Below are positions 25,739 through 34,241 of a DNA stretch of 64,000 bases, piece by piece. The DNA lies in the NCBI GenBank assembly GCA_910574865.1, contig CAJTDN010000001.1:403975-467974 (forward strand), given 5' to 3'. The notes beneath the pieces are model-generated. The model was given only the letters and a program-made list of their open reading frames with translations. It did not search any database and was not told the origin of the DNA. Positions within the stretch are counted from its first letter, which is position 1; each line of letters opens with the position of its first letter. The DNA comes from Lachnospiraceae bacterium (GTDB lineage: Bacteria > Bacillota > Clostridia > Lachnospirales > Lachnospiraceae). The translations under genes and the position numbers were made by a program.

Positions 25739-26566
25739 ATGAAAAGCGAGAGAATACGGTTGCAGAAGCTTTACAACACACGGGATTTAGGGGGAATGAA
25801 GACGGCAGACGGACGGACGATTAAGAAAAATTGCCTGATTCGCAGCGGGCAGTTATATGCGGCGACGGTGGAGGATATAGAGACATTGCGCAACTGCGGG
25901 GTTATGCAGATACTCGACTTGCGGACGGCGCAGGAGAAAAAGGAGAAGCCGGATCCGCAGATTTCCGGGGCGGGCTACGTACATATGCCGATTTTGACGG
26001 ATATGATGCAGGGAATCACCCGGGAGGAAGCGGCAGACAAGCAGATTCTTTCACAAGAAGAAATGTTTGCCGGAATCGGGGAGAATCCGGAACTTATGAT
26101 AAAATACATGACGAAAGTATATCAGCTATTTGTGATGGATGAACATGCCATTGCCCAGTATGCAAGATTTTTGAATCTCATACTGGAAAATGAATCCGGG
26201 GCGACGTTATGGCATTGCGTGGGCGGAAAAGATCGCGCCGGATTTGGTGCGGTATTAGTACAAGAATGCCTGGGCGTGAGCCGTGAGGATATCATGGAGG
26301 ACTATTTATTTACAAATGAATGCCTGAAGACGGAGAGCGATCAGATGTTTGCAAGTATGAAGGCACAGTATCACATTACCAGCGATGAGGAAGCGGCGAA
26401 ATTGGAGAAAGTGGTACAAGCGATACACGCCGCGAAAGAGGAATACTTGAACGGCATTTATCAGAGGGTCGAAGAGACACATGGTAACTTTAAGACCTTC
26501 CTTGAGAAAGCGCTGGGCATGGGCGAGGACAAGATTGCCAAAATGCGGGAGAGATTTTTGGTGTGA
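25739..26566 (+). CDS. Tyrosine-protein phosphatase (PF13350 type)
   Basis: A 275-residue protein of the Y_phosphatase3 family. The N-terminal signature is YNTRDLGGMKTADGRTIKKN, followed by CLIRSGQL (about 12-39). The P-loop is HCVGGKDRAGFGA, with Cys160 as nucleophile and Arg166 completing CX5R. The Lys-Asp inside the loop is the form typical of bacterial dual-specificity enzymes that also act on phosphoinositides in pathogens. No signal peptide is present. It is a single gene with its own promoter, and its target is unknown. Confidence 0.9.
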   Translation: MKSERIRLQKLYNTRDLGGMKTADGRTIKKNCLIRSGQLYAATVEDIETLRNCGVMQILDLRTAQEKKEKPDPQISGAGYVHMPILTDMMQGITREEAADKQILSQEEMFAGIGENPELMIKYMTKVYQLFVMDEHAIAQYARFLNLILENESGATLWHCVGGKDRAGFGAVLVQECLGVSREDIMEDYLFTNECLKTESDQMFASMKAQYHITSDEEAAKLEKVVQAIHAAKEEYLNGIYQRVEETHGNFKTFLEKALGMGEDKIAKMRERFLV

Positions 26567-26785
26567 AATCAACATCTTTTTATGCCCCACAATTCCTTCG
26601 CAACGACATTCTGGCATTACTTAATTATGACGCTTCGGAAAAATTGTTCCCCCAAAGCTGGCGTTGCTACTATGATTTACGAGTTTCAAGTTTACATTTC
26701 CCTTGTTTTGAGTTATATTATTAGAGAATAATATTTTCCATAAAACGTTATTACATTATTACTCAAAATAGAGAGGAGATTATTT

Positions 26786-27844
26786 ATGAAAATCATAGTT
26801 TTAGCGGGGGGACTCAGCACGGAGCGCGACGTGTCCCTCGTCTCGGGAGCTGGTATTTGCAAGACATTGCTGGCTAAGGGACACGAAGTTTTTCTACTGG
26901 ACGTATTCATGGGCTTTCCCTACGACAAGGATAAATTGGAGAAGGTGTTCACCCTTCCCGGGCACGGCCTCGACGCCGCGTTTAACATCCGCACGGAGGA
27001 ACCCGACCTCGAGGCGGTCAAGGCCTCCCGCGCGGGTGATGCTAACTGCTTTTTTGGCCCCAACGTAATTGAACTGTGCCGCATGGCGGACATCACCTTC
27101 CTTGGCCTGCACGGCGGCGAGGGGGAAAATGGAAAGCTGCAGGCGGCGTTCGACCTGCTCGGCATCCGCTACACGGGTTCTGGTTCCCTCGGCTGCGCCG
27201 TGGCCATGCACAAAGGCGTCAGCCGGCAGATTTTCCAGAAATCGGGCGTGATAACGCCGCCCGGCGTCTGCATCCACCGAAACAAACTCAACAAGTCCCT
27301 TGATGACCTGGGACTTTCACTTCCAGTGGTGGTGAAGCCATGTTGCGGCGGTTCCTCCATCGGGGTTTATATTGCCAATACGAACGAAGAATACGAGCGC
27401 GCCCTCGAGCAGTCCTTCCGCTACGAGGACGAAGTGGTCATTGAAAAATACATCAAAGGACGCGAGTTTTCCTGCGGCATCGTCGGCGACTTCATCCTGC
27501 CGCCAATTGAAATGATTCCAAAGGGCGAGTTTTTTGATTATGCCTGCAAGTACCAGACGGATGCCACCCTGGAGGTCTGTCCGGCCGACATCAGCCAGGA
27601 TACCGCCTCCCGCATGCAGGAACAGACGCTTCGCGCTTTCCACGCCCTCAAATTGGCCGTATATGCGCGGGCGGATTTCCTGATGGATGAAAATGAAAAC
27701 TTGTACTGTCTGGAGGTCAACACGCTGCCCGGCATGACCGAGGCCAGCCTCTTGCCGAAAGAGGCCAAGGCGGTCGGCATCGAGTACGGCGACCTCTGCG
27801 AACGGATTATCCGCGAGACCCTCCAGGAACGGTATCCGTCATAA
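26786..27844 (+). CDS. D-alanine--D-alanine ligase family protein
   Basis: A 352-residue ATP-grasp ligase. The N-terminal IIVLAGGLSTERDVSLVSG (about 3-21) and LGLHGGEGENGKLQ (about 111-124) are the substrate loops. PVVVKPCCGGSSIGVYIANT (about 178-197) is the ATP lid, and CLEVNTLPGMTEASLLP (about 307-323) is the metal site with the serine-loop. These are all diagnostic of Ddl. The enzyme makes the D-Ala-D-Ala dipeptide for peptidoglycan in the cytoplasm. GAGAGGAG lies 9 bases before the ATG. There are no vanHAX neighbours, so a housekeeping role is likelier than resistance. Whether it is the only Ddl in the genome cannot be seen. Confidence 0.9.
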   Translation: MKIIVLAGGLSTERDVSLVSGAGICKTLLAKGHEVFLLDVFMGFPYDKDKLEKVFTLPGHGLDAAFNIRTEEPDLEAVKASRAGDANCFFGPNVIELCRMADITFLGLHGGEGENGKLQAAFDLLGIRYTGSGSLGCAVAMHKGVSRQIFQKSGVITPPGVCIHRNKLNKSLDDLGLSLPVVVKPCCGGSSIGVYIANTNEEYERALEQSFRYEDEVVIEKYIKGREFSCGIVGDFILPPIEMIPKGEFFDYACKYQTDATLEVCPADISQDTASRMQEQTLRAFHALKLAVYARADFLMDENENLYCLEVNTLPGMTEASLLPKEAKAVGIEYGDLCERIIRETLQERYPS

Positions 27845-27985
27845 TGTCTGTTCGCACGAAATGCGTTTCGACACCACCGCTCCAATTCGCGCCAGGCATT
27901 CGACAAGCCTATGCCAAACAAATTGCCGCCCTTGCGTATATGCAGGGCGGCCAATATTTTTTACACAAAAAACGTCCTTCTTATT

Positions 27986-28507
27986 TTAGCGGTTTTGCAG
28001 ACTCGTCCCTATGAGGTTCAGCACCAGACCCAGCACGACGACGCATGCCGCCGCGATTTTCCCGTAAAGCGACGTCATAATCGTGAGCAGTTTCCCGATA
28101 TACGGAATGGAAAGCGCCACCCGGCCGATGTAATTCTCATAAGGCACCGGCGTAGGGTCTTCCTTTTCATTGGCGTCGCCCTTCGTTCGAAACGTCCCGG
28201 AAACCACGTTGTTTTTCACGACCCGGTGGGTAATGATTCCCCCCTCTTCCGGCGAACTGTAAAACGCGACGACATCCTCCTCCACCACGTCCTCCGGACT
28301 GCCGCCCTGCACGTACAACAAACTGCCGACTGGTATCGACGGTTCCATGCTGCCGCTTAGGACGTTGTACATGTGAAAGCCAAACACGCCCGGCAGGACG
28401 AGAAGAGAGCACAGGAGGATGACGATGACAATCATCGCCGTCCCCGTCATGCTGCAAATCTTAGCAAACACGTTGGTTTTTCGTTTCTTTCCTTTACGCT
28501 TTCCCAT
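27986..28507 (-). CDS. sipW: SipW-type signal peptidase I
   Basis: A 173-residue membrane peptidase of the archaeal/ER type. A basic N-terminus leads into a membrane segment (about 20-42), then MYNVLSGSMEPSIPVGSLLY with catalytic Ser53. The general base is His94 in IITHRVV instead of Lys, the mark of SipW. GTFRTKGDANEKEDPTPV follows, and there is a C-terminal membrane helix. In Bacillus, SipW processes the matrix proteins TasA and TapA. Here it is the last gene of the surface locus, 2 bases after the preceding gene. Two upstream genes encode matching SipW-type substrates. Confidence 0.92.
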   Translation of the reverse strand: MGKRKGKKRKTNVFAKICSMTGTAMIVIVILLCSLLVLPGVFGFHMYNVLSGSMEPSIPVGSLLYVQGGSPEDVVEEDVVAFYSSPEEGGIITHRVVKNNVVSGTFRTKGDANEKEDPTPVPYENYIGRVALSIPYIGKLLTIMTSLYGKIAAACVVVLGLVLNLIGTSLQNR

Positions 28508-28509
28508 GG

Positions 28510-29607
28510 CTACTTCTCATCATCCGACTTGTCATCTTCCTTCTTCACTTTGACCATCGGAATCCTTCTTTTCCTAAGATATACCGCCATCACGGCCAAT
28601 GCCGCCATCGCCACCAGGACAATCGCGCCATAAATCGGGAGATACCCCAGCACCGTGCCTGCGGACTGCCTTAACTTCATGTTGTCGAGCGGCACGTCTT
28701 CGTCATCCAAGTCCATCAAGTCCGTGGGCGTTTGTTCATCCGGCACGGCGGTCAAGTCCCCGCCGACCGCGCCATCAATTCCCTCGTCCGCGTCGTCCTC
28801 CGCCCCGGCGGCTCCGCCACCCGCCCCTTCCGGCAGCGGGATTCCGACTCCCTCGCCAATCTCTCCCTCGACCACGCCCGCGTCGTCACCGGCTCCGATG
28901 GTTCCCGTGCCGCCGGTGCCTCCCCCGGCCGTTCCCGCACCGCCGGTGCCATCCCCGGTCGTTCCCGTACCGCCGGTGGAACCGCCAGTCGTTCCCCCGC
29001 TATCGGTTGCACCGCTTTGAACCCGCGCGTACTGGAAGTCAAACACGTTTTCCGCCTCGTTTGCCGACAAGGTCTTGACCAAGTTCAAGGCCTGTGGCTG
29101 ATATCCGTCCACGTAACGCGCCGATACATATTGCCGTTCCCCTGCCACGCCATAATACGTATCGCTCGCCAGGAGACTGCGGCCGCTCCCATCCACGTAG
29201 TTCACCGTATAGGCCACCATGTCGCCCTTGACCCCATATGCGATTACGTAATCACGGTCACTCGCCACCGCGAAAGAAGACTCCGTCGCCTCAGAATTGT
29301 CACGCCCTGACCTTCGAACTCCCCTCGCATAATACCTGTCGTCCGTCACCGTCACCGCATCCTGGTAAACGATATAAACGATATCGCCATATTTCAAGCC
29401 ACTGATGACGATCCGCTCTCCGTCAAAAGCCACGTCCGCGCCGGAAGGCACGTCAATGCCCTCCCCGGTGAGCACGCCCTGGTTTCCTGCGTACAATCGA
29501 ACCGTGTAGGTATATTCTTCCTCCGCCGCAAATGCCGTTTGCGGAAGCAATGCAACCAGCATGGCCATAACCAAAAGCCCAATCCGTACTCTTTTCAAGC
29601 CCTTCAT
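28510..29607 (-). CDS. Membrane-anchored surface protein with MucBP-like domain
   Basis: A 365-residue protein from the ATG at 29607, which begins one base after the stop of the preceding gene. A signal peptide (1-28, ending TAFAAEEE) leads into an extracellular part with YTVNYVDGSGRSLLASDTYY and YVDGYQPQALNLVKTLSANE (about 140-200), which resembles a MucBP repeat. A Gly/Thr-rich linker (about 205-250), an acidic stretch, a membrane helix (about 325-347) and a highly charged tail (KKEDDKSDDEK) follow. No LPxTG-like signal is seen, so it is probably held by the C-terminal helix. It lies in the SipW module and is probably a base or ancillary component. Confidence 0.75.
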   Translation of the reverse strand: MKGLKRVRIGLLVMAMLVALLPQTAFAAEEEYTYTVRLYAGNQGVLTGEGIDVPSGADVAFDGERIVISGLKYGDIVYIVYQDAVTVTDDRYYARGVRRSGRDNSEATESSFAVASDRDYVIAYGVKGDMVAYTVNYVDGSGRSLLASDTYYGVAGERQYVSARYVDGYQPQALNLVKTLSANEAENVFDFQYARVQSGATDSGGTTGGSTGGTGTTGDGTGGAGTAGGGTGGTGTIGAGDDAGVVEGEIGEGVGIPLPEGAGGGAAGAEDDADEGIDGAVGGDLTAVPDEQTPTDLMDLDDEDVPLDNMKLRQSAGTVLGYLPIYGAIVLVAMAALAVMAVYLRKRRIPMVKVKKEDDKSDDEK

Positions 29608-29608
29608 G

Positions 29609-30658
29609 CTACTTCCGCCCCCTTTTCCCAACTCGTGGCCCCGGATTCCTGCCCGCGCCTTCACTTACACCCGCGTCCTCTCTTCTGGCCGCGCTTCTAT
29701 TCACGCCCGCTCCCGTGCTCCTGGCCACGCCGCCACTCACGTTTGCACCCGCTCTTCCGGCCGCGCCCTCGTCTTCATACGCATCCCCGCGCTCACGGCG
29801 CAACCGCACGACGACGATTACCATGATGGCCAGTCCCGCCGCCAACATTCCAATCATGCTCGCCATGAACGTCTCCTGGTCGCCCGTCTTCACGACGTCG
29901 CCCGGCGGGTCGCCCTCTCCCGGCGTTCCTGGATTTCCAGGGGTTCCCGGATTTCCAGGCGGGTTGCCGCCCGGATTGTCCGGCGTTCCCGGCCAAGTGC
30001 CAAGCGCCTCCGTGGCAAAGTCCATTTGCAGCCGGGCAAACGTGTTCTGGTAATCATTGACCAACGTCTCGCCGTCCAAGGCAACCTTCAGCTTCACGAT
30101 GCCCTCGTCGCCGTTCCCCATCCGGTCCAAGTAAAAATAGTCATCAAGCGTGGTGGTCGCCCCATGGAGACCCACACCGTTAATCCGGCCTTCGCCACCA
30201 AACTTCTCGCTCGAATAGAGCGTCGTCGTCTCGCCCGCCGTGTCCGTGTACGTCAGCAAGTAATCATATGCGCCGCCCGCCGCGTCACCGGCATCCTCCA
30301 GGGAATTTAACACCTCGTTCTTCATATACCAGTCCGCCTGGCCGTCATAATCATTTTTCAAAATGATGGTCAACTCCACCGAGTCCCCCGGCTGCATCAG
30401 GTTCACCTCGTCGGCCATGTTGCCCGACGTGAAATTCGTCTCCATGTCCTTACCGTCAAAACGAACCCTCCATCCCTCCGCGCCCTGCCGATCCTCGGCC
30501 GATGCCGTCATGGAAACCGCGGCCGCCAAAAACATCGATGCGGAAAACGCGATTGCCAAAAGCCGCTTCGCGGAAAACAAACCCGCCCGAAGCCCCTTCG
30601 GCAAAATCGTACCCGCCTGAAATGCCGGCCGGCGTAATCCAATCATTTCTTTCTTCAT
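29609..30658 (-). CDS. Surface protein with VVKTGD-type sorting signal
   Basis: A 349-residue protein. A signal peptide ends near residue 53 (SMTASAED). An all-beta extracellular part follows (VRFDGKDMETNFTSG, DSVELTIILKND, GEGRINGVGLHGATTTLDDY). A Pro/Gly linker (PGNPGTPGNPGTPGEG) and VVKTGD (about 255-260) then precede a membrane helix and RLRRERG. VVKTGD looks like a variant sortase signal. Unusually, about 65 further residues follow the helix, rich in Arg, Gly and Ala, where sorted proteins normally stop after a few basic residues. It sits between two SipW-module genes and may be an adaptor or anchor for the SipW fibre. Confidence 0.7.
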   Translation of the reverse strand: MKKEMIGLRRPAFQAGTILPKGLRAGLFSAKRLLAIAFSASMFLAAAVSMTASAEDRQGAEGWRVRFDGKDMETNFTSGNMADEVNLMQPGDSVELTIILKNDYDGQADWYMKNEVLNSLEDAGDAAGGAYDYLLTYTDTAGETTTLYSSEKFGGEGRINGVGLHGATTTLDDYFYLDRMGNGDEGIVKLKVALDGETLVNDYQNTFARLQMDFATEALGTWPGTPDNPGGNPPGNPGTPGNPGTPGEGDPPGDVVKTGDQETFMASMIGMLAAGLAIMVIVVVRLRRERGDAYEDEGAAGRAGANVSGGVARSTGAGVNRSAARREDAGVSEGAGRNPGPRVGKRGRK

Positions 30659-30674
30659 CACCCTTCATGCCCCC

Positions 30675-31445
30675 TTACAAAATTCCCAGTGCCGAAGCGT
30701 CCACGCCCCACGCACTGCGAATCGCGTCCTGCGCGTTGTGCGTCTGCACCGCGTCCACCTCCACGTCGACATGGAATTCCACGCCGTCATATTTGTAAAT
30801 GGTGGTAATCGTGTCGCCCTTCGTCTCCACCCTTGCCTCGGAAGCCACTTCCCCGTCTATCCGCACGAAGTCCACGAACGCCGCCGACTCCGCGCCGGAA
30901 GGAAGAATCCCCTTGTAATACAATTCCACGCACTCGCCACCGCCGTCCGGCCCGTCCGCCGGATTTCGCACCCATTGTCCCCCGTTCACAAAATGCAGGT
31001 CAATCAGGTCCGGTGACAATGTCGTCACCTTTTTCCCGTCCTTCATCCAATACCTATAAATCCGCACGCGCACGTACTCGTCAATGCTGCCGCTGTTGCG
31101 AACGGTCAGCGTTTCCTCGTAAGCCTTGTTCAGGGCCAGCTTCTCGCCCTCGCCCAGCATGTTCTTAAGCAGCACGCCGCTCGTGGACTCGTCGCCCTGG
31201 TTGGTGTTCACCTTCCATTCGTTATTGTCATAATCACGGCTGCTGACCACCTCGCCATTCTCCACCAGGCTCACGCCAATCTGGGAGACCGTGATTTCCG
31301 CCGTGTAATTTTCACTGTAATACGTAAGCGCCGCCCGCGTGCTCCCGATCGTGCTTCCCATAAGCAACAGCACCGCCAACGCCATCAGCCCATACGTCAC
31401 GTATTTTCCGTTCGAGGCCTTTTTCTTTTTTCTTGCCTGCTTCAT
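30675..31445 (-). CDS. SipW-dependent secreted protein
   Basis: A 256-residue protein with a SipW-type signal: a basic start, a hydrophobic core and GSTIGSTRAALTYYSENYTA (about 30-49), the extended STRA-xLT cleavage region of SipW substrates. The mature part shows VSQIGVSLVENGEVVSSRDY, YEETLTVRNSGSIDEYVRVR, LSPDLIDLHFVNGGQW and VDAVQTHNAQDAIRSAWGVD. This is a conserved Lachnospiraceae surface family with a TasA-like beta fold suggested by the NSGSIDEYVRV strand. Its start codon overlaps the stop of the preceding gene by one base, so the two are coupled. Confidence 0.85.
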   Translation of the reverse strand: MKQARKKKKASNGKYVTYGLMALAVLLLMGSTIGSTRAALTYYSENYTAEITVSQIGVSLVENGEVVSSRDYDNNEWKVNTNQGDESTSGVLLKNMLGEGEKLALNKAYEETLTVRNSGSIDEYVRVRIYRYWMKDGKKVTTLSPDLIDLHFVNGGQWVRNPADGPDGGGECVELYYKGILPSGAESAAFVDFVRIDGEVASEARVETKGDTITTIYKYDGVEFHVDVEVDAVQTHNAQDAIRSAWGVDASALGIL

Positions 31446-32086
31446 CAGTTGCCAGCCCCCTCTCCCTGAATGCCGGCACCCGCATTCCCGCCTTGCCCGC
31501 CTGCATTCTCATCCAAACCAACCGCGGCCGCGCCCTGCCCGTCGGTTTCCGCGCCCTGGCCACTCCCGCCGTCCGTCTCCTGGTAATCCGAATAGACCGT
31601 CGTCCAGTCGGCAGTGGCATTTCCCGACGCGTCATACACGACCGGGGTGCACTCCTGGATGACGACCACGTTGAAATTGTCCTTGTCAAACCCTTCCGGC
31701 AGGACGATTTTCGCGTCCAGCACCGTGGTAGTCGTTCCTGCCGCGAGGATTGGCCGGTAATACCAATACCCGTCATCGCCCAGATACCAGTTTTGGCCTC
31801 CGTCGGCCTCCGTATAGTCAATCGCAAGTTCGTTTCCACAAAACACCTTCACCCTGACAAAACAATCGTTGACCGCCGAAGCATTTTCCACGGAAATGTG
31901 CTTCGTCATGTTGCTAAGTCCCTCGTGAATCTCCGTCTCGGCCCCCAAGTTCACGACCTGGCTGCCACCCGCGGATACGTACGTCGTAAAATACGCCTGC
32001 GCGCCCTCTATCGTCAGCACCGCCGTCATGCCGAGTGCCGCGGCCGACATCACGGCCGATTTCGCATATCTGTTAAAATCCATCAT
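31445..32086 (-). CDS. TasA-like SipW-dependent secreted protein
   Basis: A 213-residue protein from the ATG at 32086 (GGAAGGAG upstream; a GTG at 32098 is less likely). The signal MTAVLTIEGAQAYFTTYVSA (about 20-39) is of SipW type. The mature part begins with VNLGAETEIHEGLSNMTKHI and SVENASAVNDCFVRVKVFCG, matching the TasA/camelysin-like pattern of a short beta-sandwich with an early NxS turn. YWYYRPILAAGTTTTVLDAK is the second conserved block. The last 50 residues are Gly/Ala/Gln-rich and low complexity. Likely a fibre or matrix subunit. It is the first gene of the SipW module, downstream of a palindrome of the 12336 family. Confidence 0.8.
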   Translation of the reverse strand: MMDFNRYAKSAVMSAAALGMTAVLTIEGAQAYFTTYVSAGGSQVVNLGAETEIHEGLSNMTKHISVENASAVNDCFVRVKVFCGNELAIDYTEADGGQNWYLGDDGYWYYRPILAAGTTTTVLDAKIVLPEGFDKDNFNVVVIQECTPVVYDASGNATADWTTVYSDYQETDGGSGQGAETDGQGAAAVGLDENAGGQGGNAGAGIQGEGAGN

Positions 32087-32128
32087 CTCTGCCGCCACTC
32101 CTTCCTAATCATTCTCCCAAACCCGCTT

Positions 32129-32165
32129 ATTACAATTCACGGTCTAACCGGCCGTGGATTGTGAC
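32129..32165. repeat. Palindromic hairpin (family member 2)
   Basis: ATTACAATTCACGGTC and GGCCGTGGATTGTGAC pair throughout when G-T pairs are allowed. It sits between the accessory pilin gene and the SipW module, so it may set the boundary between two transcripts. Confidence 0.8.
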
Positions 32166-32180
32166 AGCCAACCTGCCACG

Positions 32181-33299
32181 TCACTCGGTGGGATCCTCCC
32201 AAATCCATCCGTCCTCGCCATCCGATTCAAAATGGTTCGTCACGCCGTACCCCCCTCGGTTGCCCCCGTCATAACGGTTCGTGAAACTCACCGCAGCCTG
32301 CTTTGTCGCGCTTTCCGTCCCCGCCGTGGCCTCCACCGCCACGTCGGACCAGATCAAGACGGACTCCGTGTCCGAACCGACAATCGTATAACTGGCGCCG
32401 GAATAAATTTCTGTCACCGTGACGGTAAGCCCCGCCGGAATCCGGTCGATTGTCACCGTCTCGCTGCCCGCCTGCCCGAACGTGATGCTGGCCACGTCGC
32501 TATATGCCAAGGCTCCCGCCGCGTCACGCCCCTCGATTTGGAACACGAACGTGGCACGCCCCAGTGACTCGTTAAAATTCTCCAACGTCTTGGTAATGGC
32601 AAGCTTTCCGTACTGTGGCTCGGCCTCGGCCTTCAGGCCGATGACCGTGTCATAATCCCAATCGTCGCTGCCCGTGCCAGACAACGTGTATTCGCTGCTC
32701 GGCAAAGCCGTCAAATATGGGGTGAACACATACTTTACGCTATAATCCGCATTATAGGTCGCCTGCGGCACCACCAGGTACATTCCCGTCTCCAGGTTTT
32801 CAAAAACTCCCTCGGCCGCGCCGGCGCCTCCGGCCGCTTTCTCTATTTGAACCGTGGCCACCGCGCCAGCGGCATTACCGCCCGCCGCGCCGATGTCCCC
32901 CACGTCCTCACCAGCACCGGCACCGCCTGCTTCGCCACCCGTCCCGGTGCCGTTCAAACGCCCGGCCGCTTCCTCGGCCAGCCGCATCCAGTCTTCCGCC
33001 GTCGTCTTGTCGTTCACGCGGCCAAAGTCCATCCCGGAAAACGCACCGATTGCCGTAAACGCCCCCGTCGCGTCCACGTCCGCCACCTTGTACAGCGACA
33101 CGGGAATGCTCATCTTGTCAAAATCTTCCTGAAAGTCGCTGCCCTCCACGGACACCGTGATACTGCAGTCCGACTTTTCCGTGTCAATCGCGATGGCCGC
33201 CCGCGTCCGCATGTAGGCCAGGCACGGCACCATCAATAAAAAGAATGCCAAAGCCAACACGTATCCTTTTTTCCATCTCTTTCCTGACTCCACCATCAT
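32181..33299 (-). CDS. Accessory pilin-like surface protein
   Basis: A 372-residue secreted protein from the first of two ATGs after AAGGAAGG (33299). The signal segment is YVLALAFFLLMVPCLAY. The first beta domain shows IPVSLYKVADVDATGAFTAI and ENLETGMYLVVPQATYNADY, the pilin-like pattern ending in YLVV. The second domain (about 245-355) begins LAITKTLENFNESLGRATFV, includes VTIDRIPAGLTVTVTEIYSG and closes with VSFTNRYDG, a Cna-B/DUF7601-type fold with the terminal SFTN strand. There is no LPxTG or C-terminal helix; the chain ends in acidic residues. It is therefore probably a soluble or non-anchored minor subunit. It follows the two sortase genes. Confidence 0.78.
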   Translation of the reverse strand: MMVESGKRWKKGYVLALAFFLLMVPCLAYMRTRAAIAIDTEKSDCSITVSVEGSDFQEDFDKMSIPVSLYKVADVDATGAFTAIGAFSGMDFGRVNDKTTAEDWMRLAEEAAGRLNGTGTGGEAGGAGAGEDVGDIGAAGGNAAGAVATVQIEKAAGGAGAAEGVFENLETGMYLVVPQATYNADYSVKYVFTPYLTALPSSEYTLSGTGSDDWDYDTVIGLKAEAEPQYGKLAITKTLENFNESLGRATFVFQIEGRDAAGALAYSDVASITFGQAGSETVTIDRIPAGLTVTVTEIYSGASYTIVGSDTESVLIWSDVAVEATAGTESATKQAAVSFTNRYDGGNRGGYGVTNHFESDGEDGWIWEDPTE

Positions 33300-33369
33300 C
33301 ACTACCTTCCTTTTATCGAGCCAAACCATGGTTGTTCGCCAATGTCGCGGCCCCGGCCGCAACGGATCC

Positions 33370-34239
33370 TTACTTCTCCGCTTTCTTTTTCCCGCCTCCC
33401 ATGACCCGTCTCATAATCAGTATCACGAGTATCGTCACGCCAAGTCCGAGCAGTAAATACAACATATAATAATTCTGGATGGCCTGAACCATCGACTCCG
33501 CCGGCGTGGTCTCCAGTTCCCCGTCATAGGGCACGCGGTGTCCCCGCACCAGCAGGCGATGGCTGTTCACCCCATAGGGCGTGCATGTGAACAACGTCAC
33601 GTAATCCTGGCCCGGCTCCACCTGCAGGGCCGCCTCCAGGGCGTCATAATCGTCCTTGTCAACCATCGGAAGCACCTGATCCACCTCGTACGCCATATCC
33701 TCGTTCAGTACGTGCACGTAAAAACGGTCGCCCTTCCCGAGCTGGTCAATGTCCGTAAACAGCTTCGCGCTGGGAAGCCCCCTATGGGCCGAGAGGACGG
33801 TATGGTTTCCCTCGCCTCCCAGCGGAAGCTTCGTCCCGTTCATGTGCCCGACTCCCGTCTGCAGCACTTCCTCGTCCGTCCCATGGTAAATGGCCAGCTT
33901 GACGTTAATCTTCGGTATCGTCACATATCCCATGACGCCGTCCCCGGCCACGTTCAATACTTGCCAATAATCTGTTTCCCTTATATTCTCCGTCTTGTCG
34001 ATGCCAAATACGTCCGTCAGTATGCTATTTTGCGCAAATGTCTGATTATAATATCTGGCCGCCGCCCACTCCTCGTCAAAATTTTCCTCGCTCATCTGGC
34101 TCACGACCTCTTCATAATTCGAGATGAGCTGCGACTGCCGGTACTTGTTCCACTGATCGGCCACGGTGGGATATATCAAAACGCCAAACCCCGCCAAAAA
34201 TAATAGTCCAAATAAAATCGTGGGTAGTTTCTTCTTCAT
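33370..34239 (-). CDS. Class C sortase
   Basis: A 289-residue pilin polymerase. It has an N-terminal membrane helix (8-25), catalytic His152 in SAHRGLPSA, Cys219 in TLFTCTPYG and Arg228 in NSHRLLVRGHR, then a C-terminal membrane helix (about 255-278), the class C pattern. The lid position reads Asp-Val-Phe (76-78) instead of the usual Asp-Pro-aromatic. The ATG at 34239 has GGGAGGA at proper distance; an ATG two codons earlier overlaps the previous stop. Class C sortases link pilin subunits by isopeptide bonds on the outer face of the membrane. Likely substrates are the LPSTG proteins upstream. Confidence 0.93.
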   Translation of the reverse strand: MKKKLPTILFGLLFLAGFGVLIYPTVADQWNKYRQSQLISNYEEVVSQMSEENFDEEWAAARYYNQTFAQNSILTDVFGIDKTENIRETDYWQVLNVAGDGVMGYVTIPKINVKLAIYHGTDEEVLQTGVGHMNGTKLPLGGEGNHTVLSAHRGLPSAKLFTDIDQLGKGDRFYVHVLNEDMAYEVDQVLPMVDKDDYDALEAALQVEPGQDYVTLFTCTPYGVNSHRLLVRGHRVPYDGELETTPAESMVQAIQNYYMLYLLLGLGVTILVILIMRRVMGGGKKKAEK

Positions 34240-34241
34240 GC

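Noticed and set aside
26786..27844. Vancomycin-type resistance ligase
   Set aside because: No vanH, vanX or sensor genes nearby, and the motifs are those of ordinary Ddl; specificity cannot be claimed.
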